Source: Caulobacteraceae bacterium
Lineage (GTDB): Bacteria > Pseudomonadota > Alphaproteobacteria > Caulobacterales > Caulobacteraceae
Length of the DNA stretch: 54,637 nt
Direction: 5' to 3'
Assembly: GCA_025450315.1 (NCBI GenBank)
Contig: JANWHQ010000139.1
Location: 1-54,637 of the forward strand
This document shows, piece after piece, positions 16,150-24,862 of this stretch. Within the stretch, counting starts at the first letter, position 1; each line of letters starts with the position of its first letter. Below the pieces are notes generated by a model, which saw only the letters and a program-made list of their open reading frames with translations, was not told the DNA's origin and ran no database searches. The translations under genes were made by a program, and so were the position numbers.

Positions 16150-16469
16150 GCCAGCCGCCGCGCGTCACCGAGGCGGAGAGCGTGGTGATGGGGCCCTTGT
16201 GGCGGCTGGGGCCCCTGCCCCCGGCGCGGCTGATGGCCGAGGTCAAGCAGGTCCAGCCCTGGGCCGACACCACCATCAAGACCCTGCTCGGCCGGCTGAT
16301 CCAGAAACGCGCCGTGCGCTCGGAGAAGCTCGACGGAGTGGTCCGCTACTGGCCGTTGCTGCAGCGCGCCGACTATGTGCGCGGCGAGGTGCGCGCCCTG
16401 CTGGACCGGCTGTTCGAGGGCGAACGCCAGGCCCTGATCGCCTTCCTGCAGAGCGAGTTGGGGCCCTAG
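16146..16469 (+). CDS. blaI: BlaI/MecI/CopY-family transcriptional repressor
   Basis: A 107-residue winged-helix repressor. It starts at a GTG that overlaps the preceding stop by 4 bases. The DNA-binding part shows the family order: TEAESVVMGPLWRLGPLPPARLMAEV, then WADTTIKTLLGRLIQKRAVRSEKLDGVVRYWPLL (recognition helix followed by the wing). The C-terminal dimerisation helices follow (YVRGEVRALLDRLFEGER). Family members bind TACA-type dyads and dissociate when the antirepressor protease BlaR1 cuts them. Three such dyads lie in this operon, one of them just before this gene pair. No M56/BlaR1 protease is in the window, so the inducing step is unknown. Confidence 0.9.
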   Translation: MSQPPRVTEAESVVMGPLWRLGPLPPARLMAEVKQVQPWADTTIKTLLGRLIQKRAVRSEKLDGVVRYWPLLQRADYVRGEVRALLDRLFEGERQALIAFLQSELGP

Positions 16470-16481
16470 CCGGGTCCGGCC

Positions 16482-17672
16482 TCATTGGCCGGGCGGCGCC
16501 TGGACCAGTTTCGGCGGCAGAGGCGCCGCCGCCTCCCATGCCTGTCCGCTCGCAATCGCGGCCTCGCCGGCGGCGAACAGGCTCTGAAGGTGGGCGGCGC
16601 TGAAATCGAGCGCCGCGTTCTTCTGCGTGGGCGGCAGGTCCGCGACGCGCAGGTCGCAGCCGTTCTGGCGGCAGAAATCAAGCGTGTCGGCCAGCACCGA
16701 ACGGATCGACGCCTTGCTGGCCGCATCGATGGTCCGGATCAGGATCGGAATCGTGGCGTGCGGCGTCACCTCGAATTCGTTCGCCCGCGGCCCGTTGACG
16801 ATGACGTAGAGGTGCGGGCGCAAACGCGGGTCCGTCGCTCGCTCCATGAGCCGAAGCCGCTCGGTGATGGCGAAGAAGGGGCTTTCGGCCTGGCCGTCCA
16901 CGTGCATCTCGGCGAAGCGCCGGCCCGCGCCATCGACCTCGATCATCGTCGGCGGGAAGACGCCCGGCACGCTGGCCGAGGCGATCAGGACCTGGGCGAA
17001 CAGGTCGCGCGCCTGGGGACCGCCGCGAGCGGCGATCGCTCCCATGTCCCAGACGATCAGTTGCTCGGTATCCAGGTTGGTGGTCGCGACCAGAAGCCGG
17101 CGTCCCTTGGCGTGCTCGGCGGCGACGGCCCGAACCAGATCGTCGGTCACGTAGCTGCGCACCAGCTCTTCGAGAGGAGACTTGCGAAAGAAGCCGGACG
17201 TGAACACGCCGAAAAGGCCCCGCCCCTGCAGCAGATGATGGATCTTGTCGCCGAGGTAGGTCTGCTTGAGCTGCTCGTCCCAGCTCGGCCCGAGAAAGGC
17301 GAAAGGCGCCGACAGCGCCCCGGCGCTGACGCCGGTGACGATCTGGAATTGGGGCCGCCGGCCGGTCTTGGTCCAGCCATAGATGAGCCCGGCCCCGTAG
17401 GCCCCGTTCGCGCCGCCCCCGGAGATCGCCAGGGCGTTCACCTCGCCGCGGCCGTCGGGCTTGAGCGCGCCCTCCATCATGTCCGCCAGGTCGGGCTCGT
17501 CCTGCACATAGCGGACGTGGTCGAAACCGGCCGGCGAGGCCGCCGCCTGTTCGGACGCGGTGAAGGGCGTGCGGGGCGTCGTCGCGCAGCCGCCGATGGC
17601 GATCGACACGGCCGCCAACGCCAGCGCCAGTCGATGGCGCCGCGCCGGCTTGGCCGATTTCAGCGTCGGCAT
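16482..17672 (-). CDS. Patatin-like phospholipase lipoprotein
   Basis: A 396-residue acyl hydrolase. The N-terminus has a lipobox (AIGGC, Cys29), so the protein is probably membrane-anchored in the periplasm. The patatin domain has the Gly-rich oxyanion motif GGGANGAYGAG (85-95), the nucleophile elbow GVSAG (Ser116) and the Asp of the catalytic dyad in HVDGQ (Asp259; the usual DGG is DGQ here). Length and motif spacing match patatin family lipoproteins. It could release fatty acids from membrane phospholipids, but no substrate can be named. The stop is convergent with the BlaI-type repressor gene, 12 bases away. ATG 17672 is preceded by GAGGCAGG. Confidence 0.9.
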   Translation of the reverse strand: MPTLKSAKPARRHRLALALAAVSIAIGGCATTPRTPFTASEQAAASPAGFDHVRYVQDEPDLADMMEGALKPDGRGEVNALAISGGGANGAYGAGLIYGWTKTGRRPQFQIVTGVSAGALSAPFAFLGPSWDEQLKQTYLGDKIHHLLQGRGLFGVFTSGFFRKSPLEELVRSYVTDDLVRAVAAEHAKGRRLLVATTNLDTEQLIVWDMGAIAARGGPQARDLFAQVLIASASVPGVFPPTMIEVDGAGRRFAEMHVDGQAESPFFAITERLRLMERATDPRLRPHLYVIVNGPRANEFEVTPHATIPILIRTIDAASKASIRSVLADTLDFCRQNGCDLRVADLPPTQKNAALDFSAAHLQSLFAAGEAAIASGQAWEAAAPLPPKLVQAPPGQ

Positions 17673-17700
17673 CGGCGCCTGCCTCGGGTCACCACCGCGA

Positions 17701-18729
17701 TCAAGGCGCCGGCACGATGGCCACCCGGTCGCCCATGTAGGTTCCGACCCAGAGCTCGTTTCCGACCTTCAGCGCGCTGGTGGCGTCGCCGAAGGATGGG
17801 GTGGCGGGGACGTGCAGCAGAACGTCCAGCTTCATCGTCTGAGGGTCCAGGTGCGCCACCCACCAGCCGGCCACGCAGCGCGGCTTGCCGCAGGGCGCCA
17901 GCAGCCGCTTGATATCGCCGTCCTGGCCGGCCACCAGGATCCGGCCGTCCGGCAGGCGGCGGAGATTGTCGGGCAGGAACGGTGTCGCCACCGAATCCGG
18001 CGCGGCGTCCGATCCCAGTCGGAAGCGGTAGACCTTCTGCTCGGGCCAGGCGTTGACCAGGATGAAGCGGCCCGAGACCTCCAGGCCGTTGGCGCCGGAC
18101 ATGTCGCTGTGGGCCAGCTTGCGCCACCCCCTGCCGGGAGCCCAGGCGTAGACCGCGCCGGTGGGCTTCAGCGCCGACATCTTGCCGAAGGCGCCCTCGT
18201 CGCCGGCGTCCTGGAACTTGGACGCCACGAAGCCGCCGTCCGGCAGGGGCGCCACGCCATTGCCCGAGCCCCCGTCGGGCAGCACCGCGCAGCCGATCCA
18301 GCGCAGCGACGGGCCGCGCAGCCCGACCTTCAGTCGGAACACCTCGATGGATTGCCGCCCGCCGTGGTTGACCACCAGCACCCGGTCCCCGGCGACGTAG
18401 AGGCCGTGCGGGGCCAGCTTGGAGAGGTCCAGCGGCCCGGGGCAATCGCCGTAGATCGCCTGGGCGCGGCCGGAGACGTCGGGGTTGATCTGGTGGAAGG
18501 TCCGGGCCTTGGCGTCGATGGCGTAGAGGTGGCCGACCGGGACGGCGGGACTGGTCATGCCCGAGCCGATGATCCAGCGCCCGCCCGGGACCAGGTCCAT
18601 GTCCTCGACGTTCATCGGGCCGCAGAGATAGGCGACCTTGCCCTCCGGCGCGCAGGCCGGCGCCGCGGCGGCGACCGAGGCCAGGCCAAGAACCAGCAGC
18701 AGGGCGCAAGGCCCGATCAGACGCTTCAT
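17701..18729 (-). CDS. Secreted SMP-30/paraoxonase-like beta-propeller protein
   Basis: From ATG 18729 (GGGAGACGGA upstream) the product is 342 residues with a Sec signal peptide (MKRLIGPCALLLVLGLASVAAAA). The mature part has repeated propeller-blade stretches: MNVEDMDLVPGGRWIIGSGM, GNGVAPLPDGGFVASK, NGLEVSGRFILVNAWPEQKVYRF, NLRRLPDGRILVAGQDG, ALKVGNELWVGTYMGDRVAIV. Family proteins are calcium-dependent lactonases or arylesterases, which fits the acidic and Asn residues in these strands. Which ester or lactone is hydrolysed is unknown. It is preceded by the DUF8021-like secreted protein on the same strand, 45 bases upstream, suggesting co-expression. Confidence 0.78.
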   Translation of the reverse strand: MKRLIGPCALLLVLGLASVAAAAPACAPEGKVAYLCGPMNVEDMDLVPGGRWIIGSGMTSPAVPVGHLYAIDAKARTFHQINPDVSGRAQAIYGDCPGPLDLSKLAPHGLYVAGDRVLVVNHGGRQSIEVFRLKVGLRGPSLRWIGCAVLPDGGSGNGVAPLPDGGFVASKFQDAGDEGAFGKMSALKPTGAVYAWAPGRGWRKLAHSDMSGANGLEVSGRFILVNAWPEQKVYRFRLGSDAAPDSVATPFLPDNLRRLPDGRILVAGQDGDIKRLLAPCGKPRCVAGWWVAHLDPQTMKLDVLLHVPATPSFGDATSALKVGNELWVGTYMGDRVAIVPAP

Positions 18730-18774
18730 TCCGTCTCCCTTCCTCTCTCCGCTCACCCCAGCCCCCGGGTCACC

Positions 18775-19797
18775 TCAATGCGCGGGCTTCCACTGCGGAT
18801 GGTCGCTCCAGACGTCCTGCAGCCCGTAGGGGGCGTGCATCACCAGGGCCTCGACCTCGTGGATCTTGCCGTCCCTGACCTTGAACAGCTCGCCGATCTG
18901 CCAGGTCCAGGGCGTGTCGTACTGCGGATCGACCACTCGCCCGTCGGTCAGGGTCTCCTTCCTGAGGTCGCCCTGGTGGTCGAAGAAGGCCGCCGCGTAG
19001 ATCAGTCCCTTCTGCCGGTCGGCGATCAGGAAGCGGCGGTCGCGGATGTGGGTGACGAAGCGGAAGTAGCCGGTCTTGAACTGGGCCTCGCAGCCCAGCT
19101 TCTTGATCCCGGCCGGATCGGGCCGCCCGACCTTGGGGACCTCCTGGTTGTTGGTGGTCTGCACCCCGCTTTCGATGCGGTTGCAGTCGGCGGCGAAGGG
19201 CGCGAACACCGTGCCGTTGTTCTGCTGCAGGGTGTCGAAATAGGCGTTGGCCACGGCCGCCAGCTGGGTCTTCGTCAGCCGCTGGTCCTCAGGCACGTCC
19301 TCGTAGAAGCCCGCGCGCCGTTTCATCGCCAGGGGCTGGCCGAAGCCGTTGTTCTCCTGGGGCCTCAGCACGATCGTCTCGATCTCGGTGATCCGGCCGG
19401 CGTCCACCTTGAGCCGGACCATCAGCCGGGCCGGCTTGCCGTCCTCGAAGACCACGCCGTAGAGGCCCGCCTGGCCGTCCTCGGGATCGATGAACGGCAG
19501 CCTGTAGTCGCCGATCTGGTCGACCGTGCGCCAGGCCCCGTCCCCGATCGCCAGGGGCACGCCGTTCTCGGTGAACCTCACTCCCTCGGCCAGAGGCAGT
19601 CGCGACGGGTCGTGCGCCTGCAGGGCGGCGAGATAGCTGTCGAGCAGGCCGCCCAGGCAGGCGCGGTCGCAGGCCGGCGCGGCCGGGGCGCCCAGAGCGT
19701 GCGGAGTCCGGATGGTCAGCCCCAGGGCCAGGATGACGGCCAGGATCCGCGCCAGCCGCGTACGGCCGCCCTGCCCTGTCAGCGTTCGGATCCACAT
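18775..19797 (-). CDS. Secreted protein with tandem SnoaL-like halves (DUF8021-like)
   Basis: A 340-residue exported protein. A signal peptide (ARILAVILALGLTIRTPHALG) precedes a first half beginning ACDRACLGGLLDSYLAALQAHDPSRLPLAEGVRFTEN and ending ITEIETIVLRPQ. The second half begins LTKTQLAAVANAYFDTLQQNN and ends GKIHEVEALVMHAPYG. Both halves show the NTF2/SnoaL plan, an N-terminal helix pair followed by a curved sheet. The combination matches the family I recall as DUF8021, seen in sphingomonads and fungi. No enzymatic reaction is established for it. The start has GGGGGAG upstream. Confidence 0.7.
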   Translation of the reverse strand: MWIRTLTGQGGRTRLARILAVILALGLTIRTPHALGAPAAPACDRACLGGLLDSYLAALQAHDPSRLPLAEGVRFTENGVPLAIGDGAWRTVDQIGDYRLPFIDPEDGQAGLYGVVFEDGKPARLMVRLKVDAGRITEIETIVLRPQENNGFGQPLAMKRRAGFYEDVPEDQRLTKTQLAAVANAYFDTLQQNNGTVFAPFAADCNRIESGVQTTNNQEVPKVGRPDPAGIKKLGCEAQFKTGYFRFVTHIRDRRFLIADRQKGLIYAAAFFDHQGDLRKETLTDGRVVDPQYDTPWTWQIGELFKVRDGKIHEVEALVMHAPYGLQDVWSDHPQWKPAH

Positions 19798-20004
19798 CGG
19801 CGTTGCTCCCCCTCGCCCGATCTTAGACCGACTTTCTCCAGCTGTGTGGCTGATTTGGCGAGGGCCTCCCTTGGCCAGCGGCGCGATCAGGTCCGGCCAA
19901 GGCTTCCGATCGGCGCGGGTTGACCCCGCTCAAGGCCGGGCCGGGGCGCCGGTCTAGGAATGTTCCGGTCGCGCCCCGCATGGCCCGCGGCCGAGGAGCC
20001 ATCG

Positions 20005-20724
20005 GTGGCCGGTCAGGACTACGCCTTCCGCATCCGCGATCTGACCAAGACCTATCGCACCGGCGCGGGCGAGGTGCAGGCGCTGCGCGGCGTCGATCTG
20101 GACATCGTCCGGGGCGAACTGATGGTGCTGCTCGGGCCTTCCGGCTCGGGCAAGTCGACCCTGCTCAACATCCTGGGCGGGCTGGACCGGGCCTCCGGCG
20201 GGGAGGTCGAGTTCCACGGCCGCGATCTGACCAAGGCGTCCGACGCCGAGCTGACCCGATACCGTCGCCGGTCGGTCGGATTCATCTTCCAGTTCTTCAA
20301 CCTCTCGCCCAGCCTCACCGCCCGCGAGAACGTGGAGCTGATCACCGACATCGCCGAGGATCCGATGGACGCGGCCGAGGCCCTGGCCATGGTGGGCCTG
20401 CAGGACCGCATGGACCACTTCCCCGCCGAGCTGTCGGGCGGCCAGCAGCAGCGCGTGGCCGTGGCCCGCGCCATCGCCAAGCGGCCCGAGATCCTGTTCT
20501 GCGACGAGCCGACCGGCTCGCTGGACAGCGCCAGCGGCGTGCAGGTGCTGCAGGCCATCGTGGACACCGCCGAGAAGGTCGGGACCACGGCCATGATCGT
20601 CACCCACAACGCGGTGGTGGCCGACATCGCCGACCGCGCCCTGAGGTTCTCCAACGGCGCCCTGGCGGAGATCCACGAGCACACCCGCGCCCAGCGCCGC
20701 GCGCCCGCCGAGCTGCAATGGTGA
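20005..20724 (+). CDS. ABC exporter ATPase subunit (MacB/LolD type)
   Basis: The nucleotide-binding subunit of an exporter. It has the Walker A GPSGSGKST (44-52), Q-loop FIFQFFNLSPSLTARENV, signature LSGGQQQRVAVARAIAKRP, Walker B ILFCDEPTG, and the H-loop IVTHN. The sequence is of the LolD/MacB/FtsE kind, which partner with FtsX-type permeases, and one follows immediately. GTG 20005 is chosen because GAGGAG lies seven bases upstream and the protein then begins with the family-typical short N-terminus. The ATG at 19960 gives 15 extra residues and poor ribosome-site spacing. Gene order ATPase, permease, adaptor indicates one exporter complex. Confidence 0.9.
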   Translation: MAGQDYAFRIRDLTKTYRTGAGEVQALRGVDLDIVRGELMVLLGPSGSGKSTLLNILGGLDRASGGEVEFHGRDLTKASDAELTRYRRRSVGFIFQFFNLSPSLTARENVELITDIAEDPMDAAEALAMVGLQDRMDHFPAELSGGQQQRVAVARAIAKRPEILFCDEPTGSLDSASGVQVLQAIVDTAEKVGTTAMIVTHNAVVADIADRALRFSNGALAEIHEHTRAQRRAPAELQW

Positions 20725-20728
20725 GGCC

Positions 20729-23092
20729 ATGAGGGCGCTGGACCGCAAACTGCTACGCGACCTCTGGCGGCTGAAGTGGCAAGCCGCGGCCATCGGCCTG
20801 CTGATCGCCTGCGGCGTCTCGGTGGCGGCGATGGCCTTCTCCACCCAGGAGGCGCTGCAGACCGCGCAGCGGCGCGAATACCAGCAAGCCCGCTTCGCCG
20901 ACGTCTTCGCCACCGCCAAGCGCGCGCCGCGCTCCATCGCGGGCGATCTGTCCCGCATCGACGGGGTGACGGCGGTGGACGCGCGGGCGCAGAAGTTCGG
21001 CCTGATGCAGGCGCCGGGGCTGCTGAGGCCGGCGACCGTGCGGCTGATCTCCCTGCCCGACGACGAGGCCCTGGCCCTCAACCGCATCGTGCTGATCCAG
21101 GGCCGCCGGCCGGGTCCCGACCGCACCGACGAGGCCATCGCGCTGAAGACCTTCCTGGACGCCGCCCACGTGCGGCTGGGCGATAGCCTGTCGATGGTCG
21201 TCGACGGCCGGCGGATGAGCTTCAGGATCGTGGGCTCCGCCCTGTCGGCCGAGTTCGCCTATCTGCCGGGTCCGGCCTCGCTGATGCCGGACGACGCCCA
21301 CCAGGCGGTGGTCTGGGCCCCGCGCAAGGTGGTCGAGAAGGCCACGGGCCTGGGCGGCGCCTTCTCCAGCGTCTCCCTGAGATTGGCCCATGGCGCCTCC
21401 ACCCCCGCGGTGTTGCGCGCGGTCGACCGGGCCCTGGCGCCCTACGGCGGCCAGCCCGCCTATGCCCGCGCCGACCAGGTCTCGACCAAGTTCCAGGACG
21501 ACCACATCCGCCAGTTCGGCATCCTGGCCCTGGTGATCCCGCCGGTATTCCTGGTGGTGGCGGCCGCCCTGGTGCACCTGGTGCTGGGCCGGGTGGTGGA
21601 CACCGAGCGCGAGCAGATCGGCCTGCTCAAGGCCTTCGGCTACGCCAACCTCGAGGCCGCTTCGGTCTATCTGCGCCTGGCGATGCTGATCGGCATCGGC
21701 GGCGCCATCGCCGGCGGCCTGTTCGGGGCCTGGCTCGGCGGGGTCATGACCTCGCTGTTCGCCCATTACGTCCGCTTCACCCGCTTCGACACCGCCTTCT
21801 CCTGGACCGCCTTCGCCGGAGCCGCGCTGGTGTCGATCCTGGCGGCGGCATCCGGCTCGGTCCTGGCGGTCCGGCGCGCGGCGGCGCTGAACCCGGCGGT
21901 GGCCATGCAGCCGCCGGCGCCCGCGATGTTCCGCAAGGGGATGATCGAACGGCTGGCGGTCTGGAGGGTGCTGGACCAGCCCACCCGGATGATCGTCCGC
22001 AGCCTGGAGCGCTACCCGGCCAGGGCGGCCTTCACCGCCGCGGGCCTGGGCGTCAGCCTGTCGCTCCTGATCGGCACCCAGTTCATGTTCGGCAGCATCG
22101 ACGAGATCGTCGACCAGGCCTACTACCGCGCCCGCCACTGGACCGACATCGTGGCCTTCGCCGAGCTCAGGGACGCGCGCGCGGCGCTGGAGACGCGCCG
22201 GCTGCCGGGCGTCTTCGCCTCCGAGCCGATCCGCACGGCGGAAGTCCGCATCCGCGCCAGGGGACACGAGGAAAAGGCGGTGCTGACCGGCGTCGATCCC
22301 GGGGCGCGGCTGACCCTCGCCCTGGCGCCCGGAGGACAGGTGCTGCGGCCGATGGGGCGTGGACTGATCATCTCGGACTCCCTGGCCGTCCGGCTCGGCG
22401 TCAAGGCCGGGGACAAGGTCGAGCTGGAGGTGTTCCAGGACCGCCGGCCGCGCGCCGTGCTGCCGGTGACCGCCGTGGCCAGGGACTATGCGGGTCTCAG
22501 CGTCACCATGGACCGCGGGGCGCTGAACCGGCTGATAGGCGACGGCGACGTCGCCTCGGCCGAGGCCATATTGCTGGCTCAGGACAGGCGACCGGCCTTC
22601 TACGCCGCCATCGCCAGGGCGCCGCAGATCGTGGGCGCCCTCTCGCGCGACGACACCGTGGCCGAGTGGCGGCGATCGATGTCGCAGACCATGACCGCGG
22701 AGATGACCTTCTACGTGGGCTTCGCCTCGGCCATCGCCTTCGGAATCGCCTTCAACATCTGCCGCATCGCCCTGGCCGACCGCGCCCGCGATCTCGCCAC
22801 CCTGCGGGTGCTGGGTTTCGACCAGCGCGACTGCGCCTACATCCTGCTGGGCGAGCTGCTGTTCCTGACCCTGGCCGCCGTTCCGCTCGGCGTCGCCGGC
22901 GGCTGGGGCCTGGCCGAATGGCTGGTCAGCGCCTTCTCGCAGCAGGAGATGAGGCTGCCGCTGATCATCACCCCCAGGGCCTACGGCGTCTCGCTGGCGG
23001 CCTATGTCGGCGCGGTCGGGGTCGCCGCCGCCCTCGTCGCCGCCCGCATCTGGCGGCTCGATCTCGTCTCCGTGCTGAAGACCCGGGAGTGA
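20729..23092 (+). CDS. ABC transporter permease, double FtsX-domain (MacB/LolC-like)
   Basis: A 787-residue inner-membrane subunit. It begins with a helix and MacB-type periplasmic domain (KRAPRSIAGDLSRIDGVTAVDAR). Three helices follow (LALVIPPVFLVVAAALVHLVLG and so on), with TEREQIGLLKAFGYAN and the gate helices. A second periplasmic domain and a second FtsX block then occur (LATLRVLGFDQRDCAYILLGELLFLTLAAVPLGVAGGWGLAEWL). Two FtsX repeats in one chain are typical of large exporters of lipids, peptides or macrolides. It starts 4 bases after the ATPase stop, and the adaptor follows 2 bases after its own stop, so the three subunits are produced together. The exported molecule is unknown. Confidence 0.9.
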   Translation: MRALDRKLLRDLWRLKWQAAAIGLLIACGVSVAAMAFSTQEALQTAQRREYQQARFADVFATAKRAPRSIAGDLSRIDGVTAVDARAQKFGLMQAPGLLRPATVRLISLPDDEALALNRIVLIQGRRPGPDRTDEAIALKTFLDAAHVRLGDSLSMVVDGRRMSFRIVGSALSAEFAYLPGPASLMPDDAHQAVVWAPRKVVEKATGLGGAFSSVSLRLAHGASTPAVLRAVDRALAPYGGQPAYARADQVSTKFQDDHIRQFGILALVIPPVFLVVAAALVHLVLGRVVDTEREQIGLLKAFGYANLEAASVYLRLAMLIGIGGAIAGGLFGAWLGGVMTSLFAHYVRFTRFDTAFSWTAFAGAALVSILAAASGSVLAVRRAAALNPAVAMQPPAPAMFRKGMIERLAVWRVLDQPTRMIVRSLERYPARAAFTAAGLGVSLSLLIGTQFMFGSIDEIVDQAYYRARHWTDIVAFAELRDARAALETRRLPGVFASEPIRTAEVRIRARGHEEKAVLTGVDPGARLTLALAPGGQVLRPMGRGLIISDSLAVRLGVKAGDKVELEVFQDRRPRAVLPVTAVARDYAGLSVTMDRGALNRLIGDGDVASAEAILLAQDRRPAFYAAIARAPQIVGALSRDDTVAEWRRSMSQTMTAEMTFYVGFASAIAFGIAFNICRIALADRARDLATLRVLGFDQRDCAYILLGELLFLTLAAVPLGVAGGWGLAEWLVSAFSQQEMRLPLIITPRAYGVSLAAYVGAVGVAAALVAARIWRLDLVSVLKTRE

Positions 23093-23094
23093 CC

Positions 23095-24300
23095 ATGTCC
23101 AGGAAATCCACCATCCGCTGGCTGATCCTCTCCGGCATGGCCCTGGTGCTCGGCGGCGCCCTGGTCGTCCTGTTCGCGCCAAGGCCCCTGGCCGTCGACG
23201 CCGCCCCCGTGCATCGCGGCCCGATCGCCGAGACGGTGTCGGACCAGGGCATGGCCCGCGTGCGCGAGTCCTATGTGGTGGCCGCTCCCGTGGGCGGCCG
23301 GCTGGAGCGCCTGCCGCTCGAGGTCGGCGATCCGGTCGTGGCCGGACGCACGGTGGTGGCGCAGCTGAGGCCTGCCTCGCCCGAGTTCCTCGACCCGCGC
23401 GCCCGGGCCCAGGCCGAAGCGGCGATCGCCGCCGCCCGCGCCGCCCTGGCCTCCGCCGGCGCCCAGCGCGATCGCCTCGTGGCCGAACAGTTGCGCACGC
23501 GGGCCGAGTTCGATCGCCAGTCGGCCCTCTCGGCCCGGGGGTTCGGGACCCGCCAGGCGCTGGACAACGCCCGCGCCGCCGCCGACGCCGCGGGCCACGC
23601 GGTGGGCTCGGCGGACGCGGATATCCGGGCCCGCCGGGCCGAGCTTACGTCGGCCGAAGCGGCCCTGACCGGACCGGAGGCCCCCGGCCGGCAGATCATC
23701 CCGGTCGTCTCGCCGGCCTCCGGCGTGGTCACCCATCTGATGCAGCAGAGCGAGCGCAACGTCGCCGCCGGCGCCCCGCTGGTCGAGGTCGGCGCCACCG
23801 GCGGGCTGGAGGCCCAGATCGAATTCCTGTCCCAGGACGCGGTCAGGATCCGGCCGGGCGACCGAGCCGAGATCTACGACTGGGGCGGTGCAAGGCCCAT
23901 TCCGGCGCAGGTCAGGCTGGTCGAACCCCAGGGGTTCACCAAGATCTCGGCGCTGGGCGTGGAGGAGCAGCGCGCCCTGGTGATGCTGCAGTTCACCGGG
24001 CCGCCGTCGAGCTGGGCCGGCCTCGGCCCGGGCTACCGGGTCTGGGGGCGGGTGTTCCTGCGCGAGACGCCGTCGGCCCTGATCGCCCCGGCCGGCGCCC
24101 TCGTCCGCGACGCCGGCGGCTGGGCGGTGTTCCGGATCGAAGCCGGCCGCGCGCGGCTGAGGCCGGTGAAGGTGGGCGCCCTGACCGATCAGGACGCGGA
24201 GATCCTTTCGGGCCTTTCCGCTGGCGAGCGGCTGGTGATGTTCCCGTCCGACCGCGTCCGCGACGGCGTCGCGGTGCAGCCCCGCGCCACGGACTCCTGA
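23095..24300 (+). CDS. HlyD-type periplasmic adaptor of the ABC exporter
   Basis: From ATG 23095 a 401-residue membrane-fusion protein: one N-terminal helix (LILSGMALVLGGALVVLF), then the lipoyl-like half (VAAPVGGRLERLPLEVGDPVVAG). A long alpha-hairpin follows with many Ala/Arg and the LVAEQLRTRAEFDRQ region, then the second lipoyl half (VVSPASGVVTHLMQQSERNVAAGAPLVEVG) and a beta-barrel domain (AQIEFLSQDAVRIRPGDRAEIYD). It links the permease to an outer-membrane channel or carries substrate across the periplasm. No dedicated outer-membrane factor lies beside it; the nearest is the NodT lipoprotein 18 kb away. A GTG three codons upstream overlaps the permease stop and is an alternative start. 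Confidence 0.88.
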   Translation: MSRKSTIRWLILSGMALVLGGALVVLFAPRPLAVDAAPVHRGPIAETVSDQGMARVRESYVVAAPVGGRLERLPLEVGDPVVAGRTVVAQLRPASPEFLDPRARAQAEAAIAAARAALASAGAQRDRLVAEQLRTRAEFDRQSALSARGFGTRQALDNARAAADAAGHAVGSADADIRARRAELTSAEAALTGPEAPGRQIIPVVSPASGVVTHLMQQSERNVAAGAPLVEVGATGGLEAQIEFLSQDAVRIRPGDRAEIYDWGGARPIPAQVRLVEPQGFTKISALGVEEQRALVMLQFTGPPSSWAGLGPGYRVWGRVFLRETPSALIAPAGALVRDAGGWAVFRIEAGRARLRPVKVGALTDQDAEILSGLSAGERLVMFPSDRVRDGVAVQPRATDS

Positions 24301-24355
24301 CGGAGATTGTCCCTGAGGCGACGATGCTGCACTGTCGCGCCACGGGGAGGCGCAG

Positions 24356-24862
24356 GTGACGCAGATCACGCTTGAAGTGGACGGCCGCCGGCATGCCGTG
24401 GACGCGGCGCCGGACGAGCCCTTGCTCTATGTGCTGGCCGGTCAGCTCGGTCTGAAGGGCCCGAGGTTCGGCTGCGGCCTGGCGCAATGCGGCTCCTGCT
24501 CGGTGCTGGCCGACGGGGTCGAGATCCGCTCCTGCGTGACGCCGGCCGCCGCGGTGCAGGGCAAGAAGATCACCACCCTGGAGGGGCTGCCGGCCTGGTA
24601 CGCCGCGCGGCGTCGTTCGGCTGATGCGGCCGCCCTGCATCCGGTGCAGGAGGCCATGATCGACGAGCAGGCCGCCCAGTGCGGCTATTGCTACAACGGC
24701 ATGATCATCAAGGCGGCCGAACTGCTGGACCGCACGCCCCGGCCCACCGAGGCCGAGATCAAGACGGCGATGAACGGCCACATCTGCCGCTGCGGAACCT
24801 ACCCGCGCATCGTCAAGGCGATCCAGCGGGCGGCCGCGGCCATGGCGGGCGAACCGGCATGA
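24356..24862 (+). CDS. Molybdenum hydroxylase small subunit, two 2Fe-2S (IorA/CoxS-like)
   Basis: A 168-residue electron-transfer subunit of a xanthine-oxidase family enzyme. The plant-type ferredoxin cluster has Cys40, Cys45, Cys48 and Cys60 (GCGLAQCGSC, SC). The second, helical cluster has Cys109, Cys112, Cys144 and Cys146 (QCGYCYNGM, HICRCGTYPRI). Both clusters are complete. The start is GTG 24356 with GGGGAGG eight bases before it. The ATGA overlap with the large-subunit gene makes the two translationally coupled. There is no separate FAD subunit beside them. This two-gene layout fits the isoquinoline-1-oxidoreductase (IorAB) or membrane-linked aldehyde-dehydrogenase type. Confidence 0.92.
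   Translation: MTQITLEVDGRRHAVDAAPDEPLLYVLAGQLGLKGPRFGCGLAQCGSCSVLADGVEIRSCVTPAAAVQGKKITTLEGLPAWYAARRRSADAAALHPVQEAMIDEQAAQCGYCYNGMIIKAAELLDRTPRPTEAEIKTAMNGHICRCGTYPRIVKAIQRAAAAMAGEPA

Noticed and set aside
20753-23182. Long open frame antisense to the ABC permease (about 809 codons)
   Set aside because: High GC makes stop-free antisense frames common. The sequence is Gly/Arg/Ala/His-rich without family motifs, while the plus-strand frame encodes a clear FtsX-type permease.
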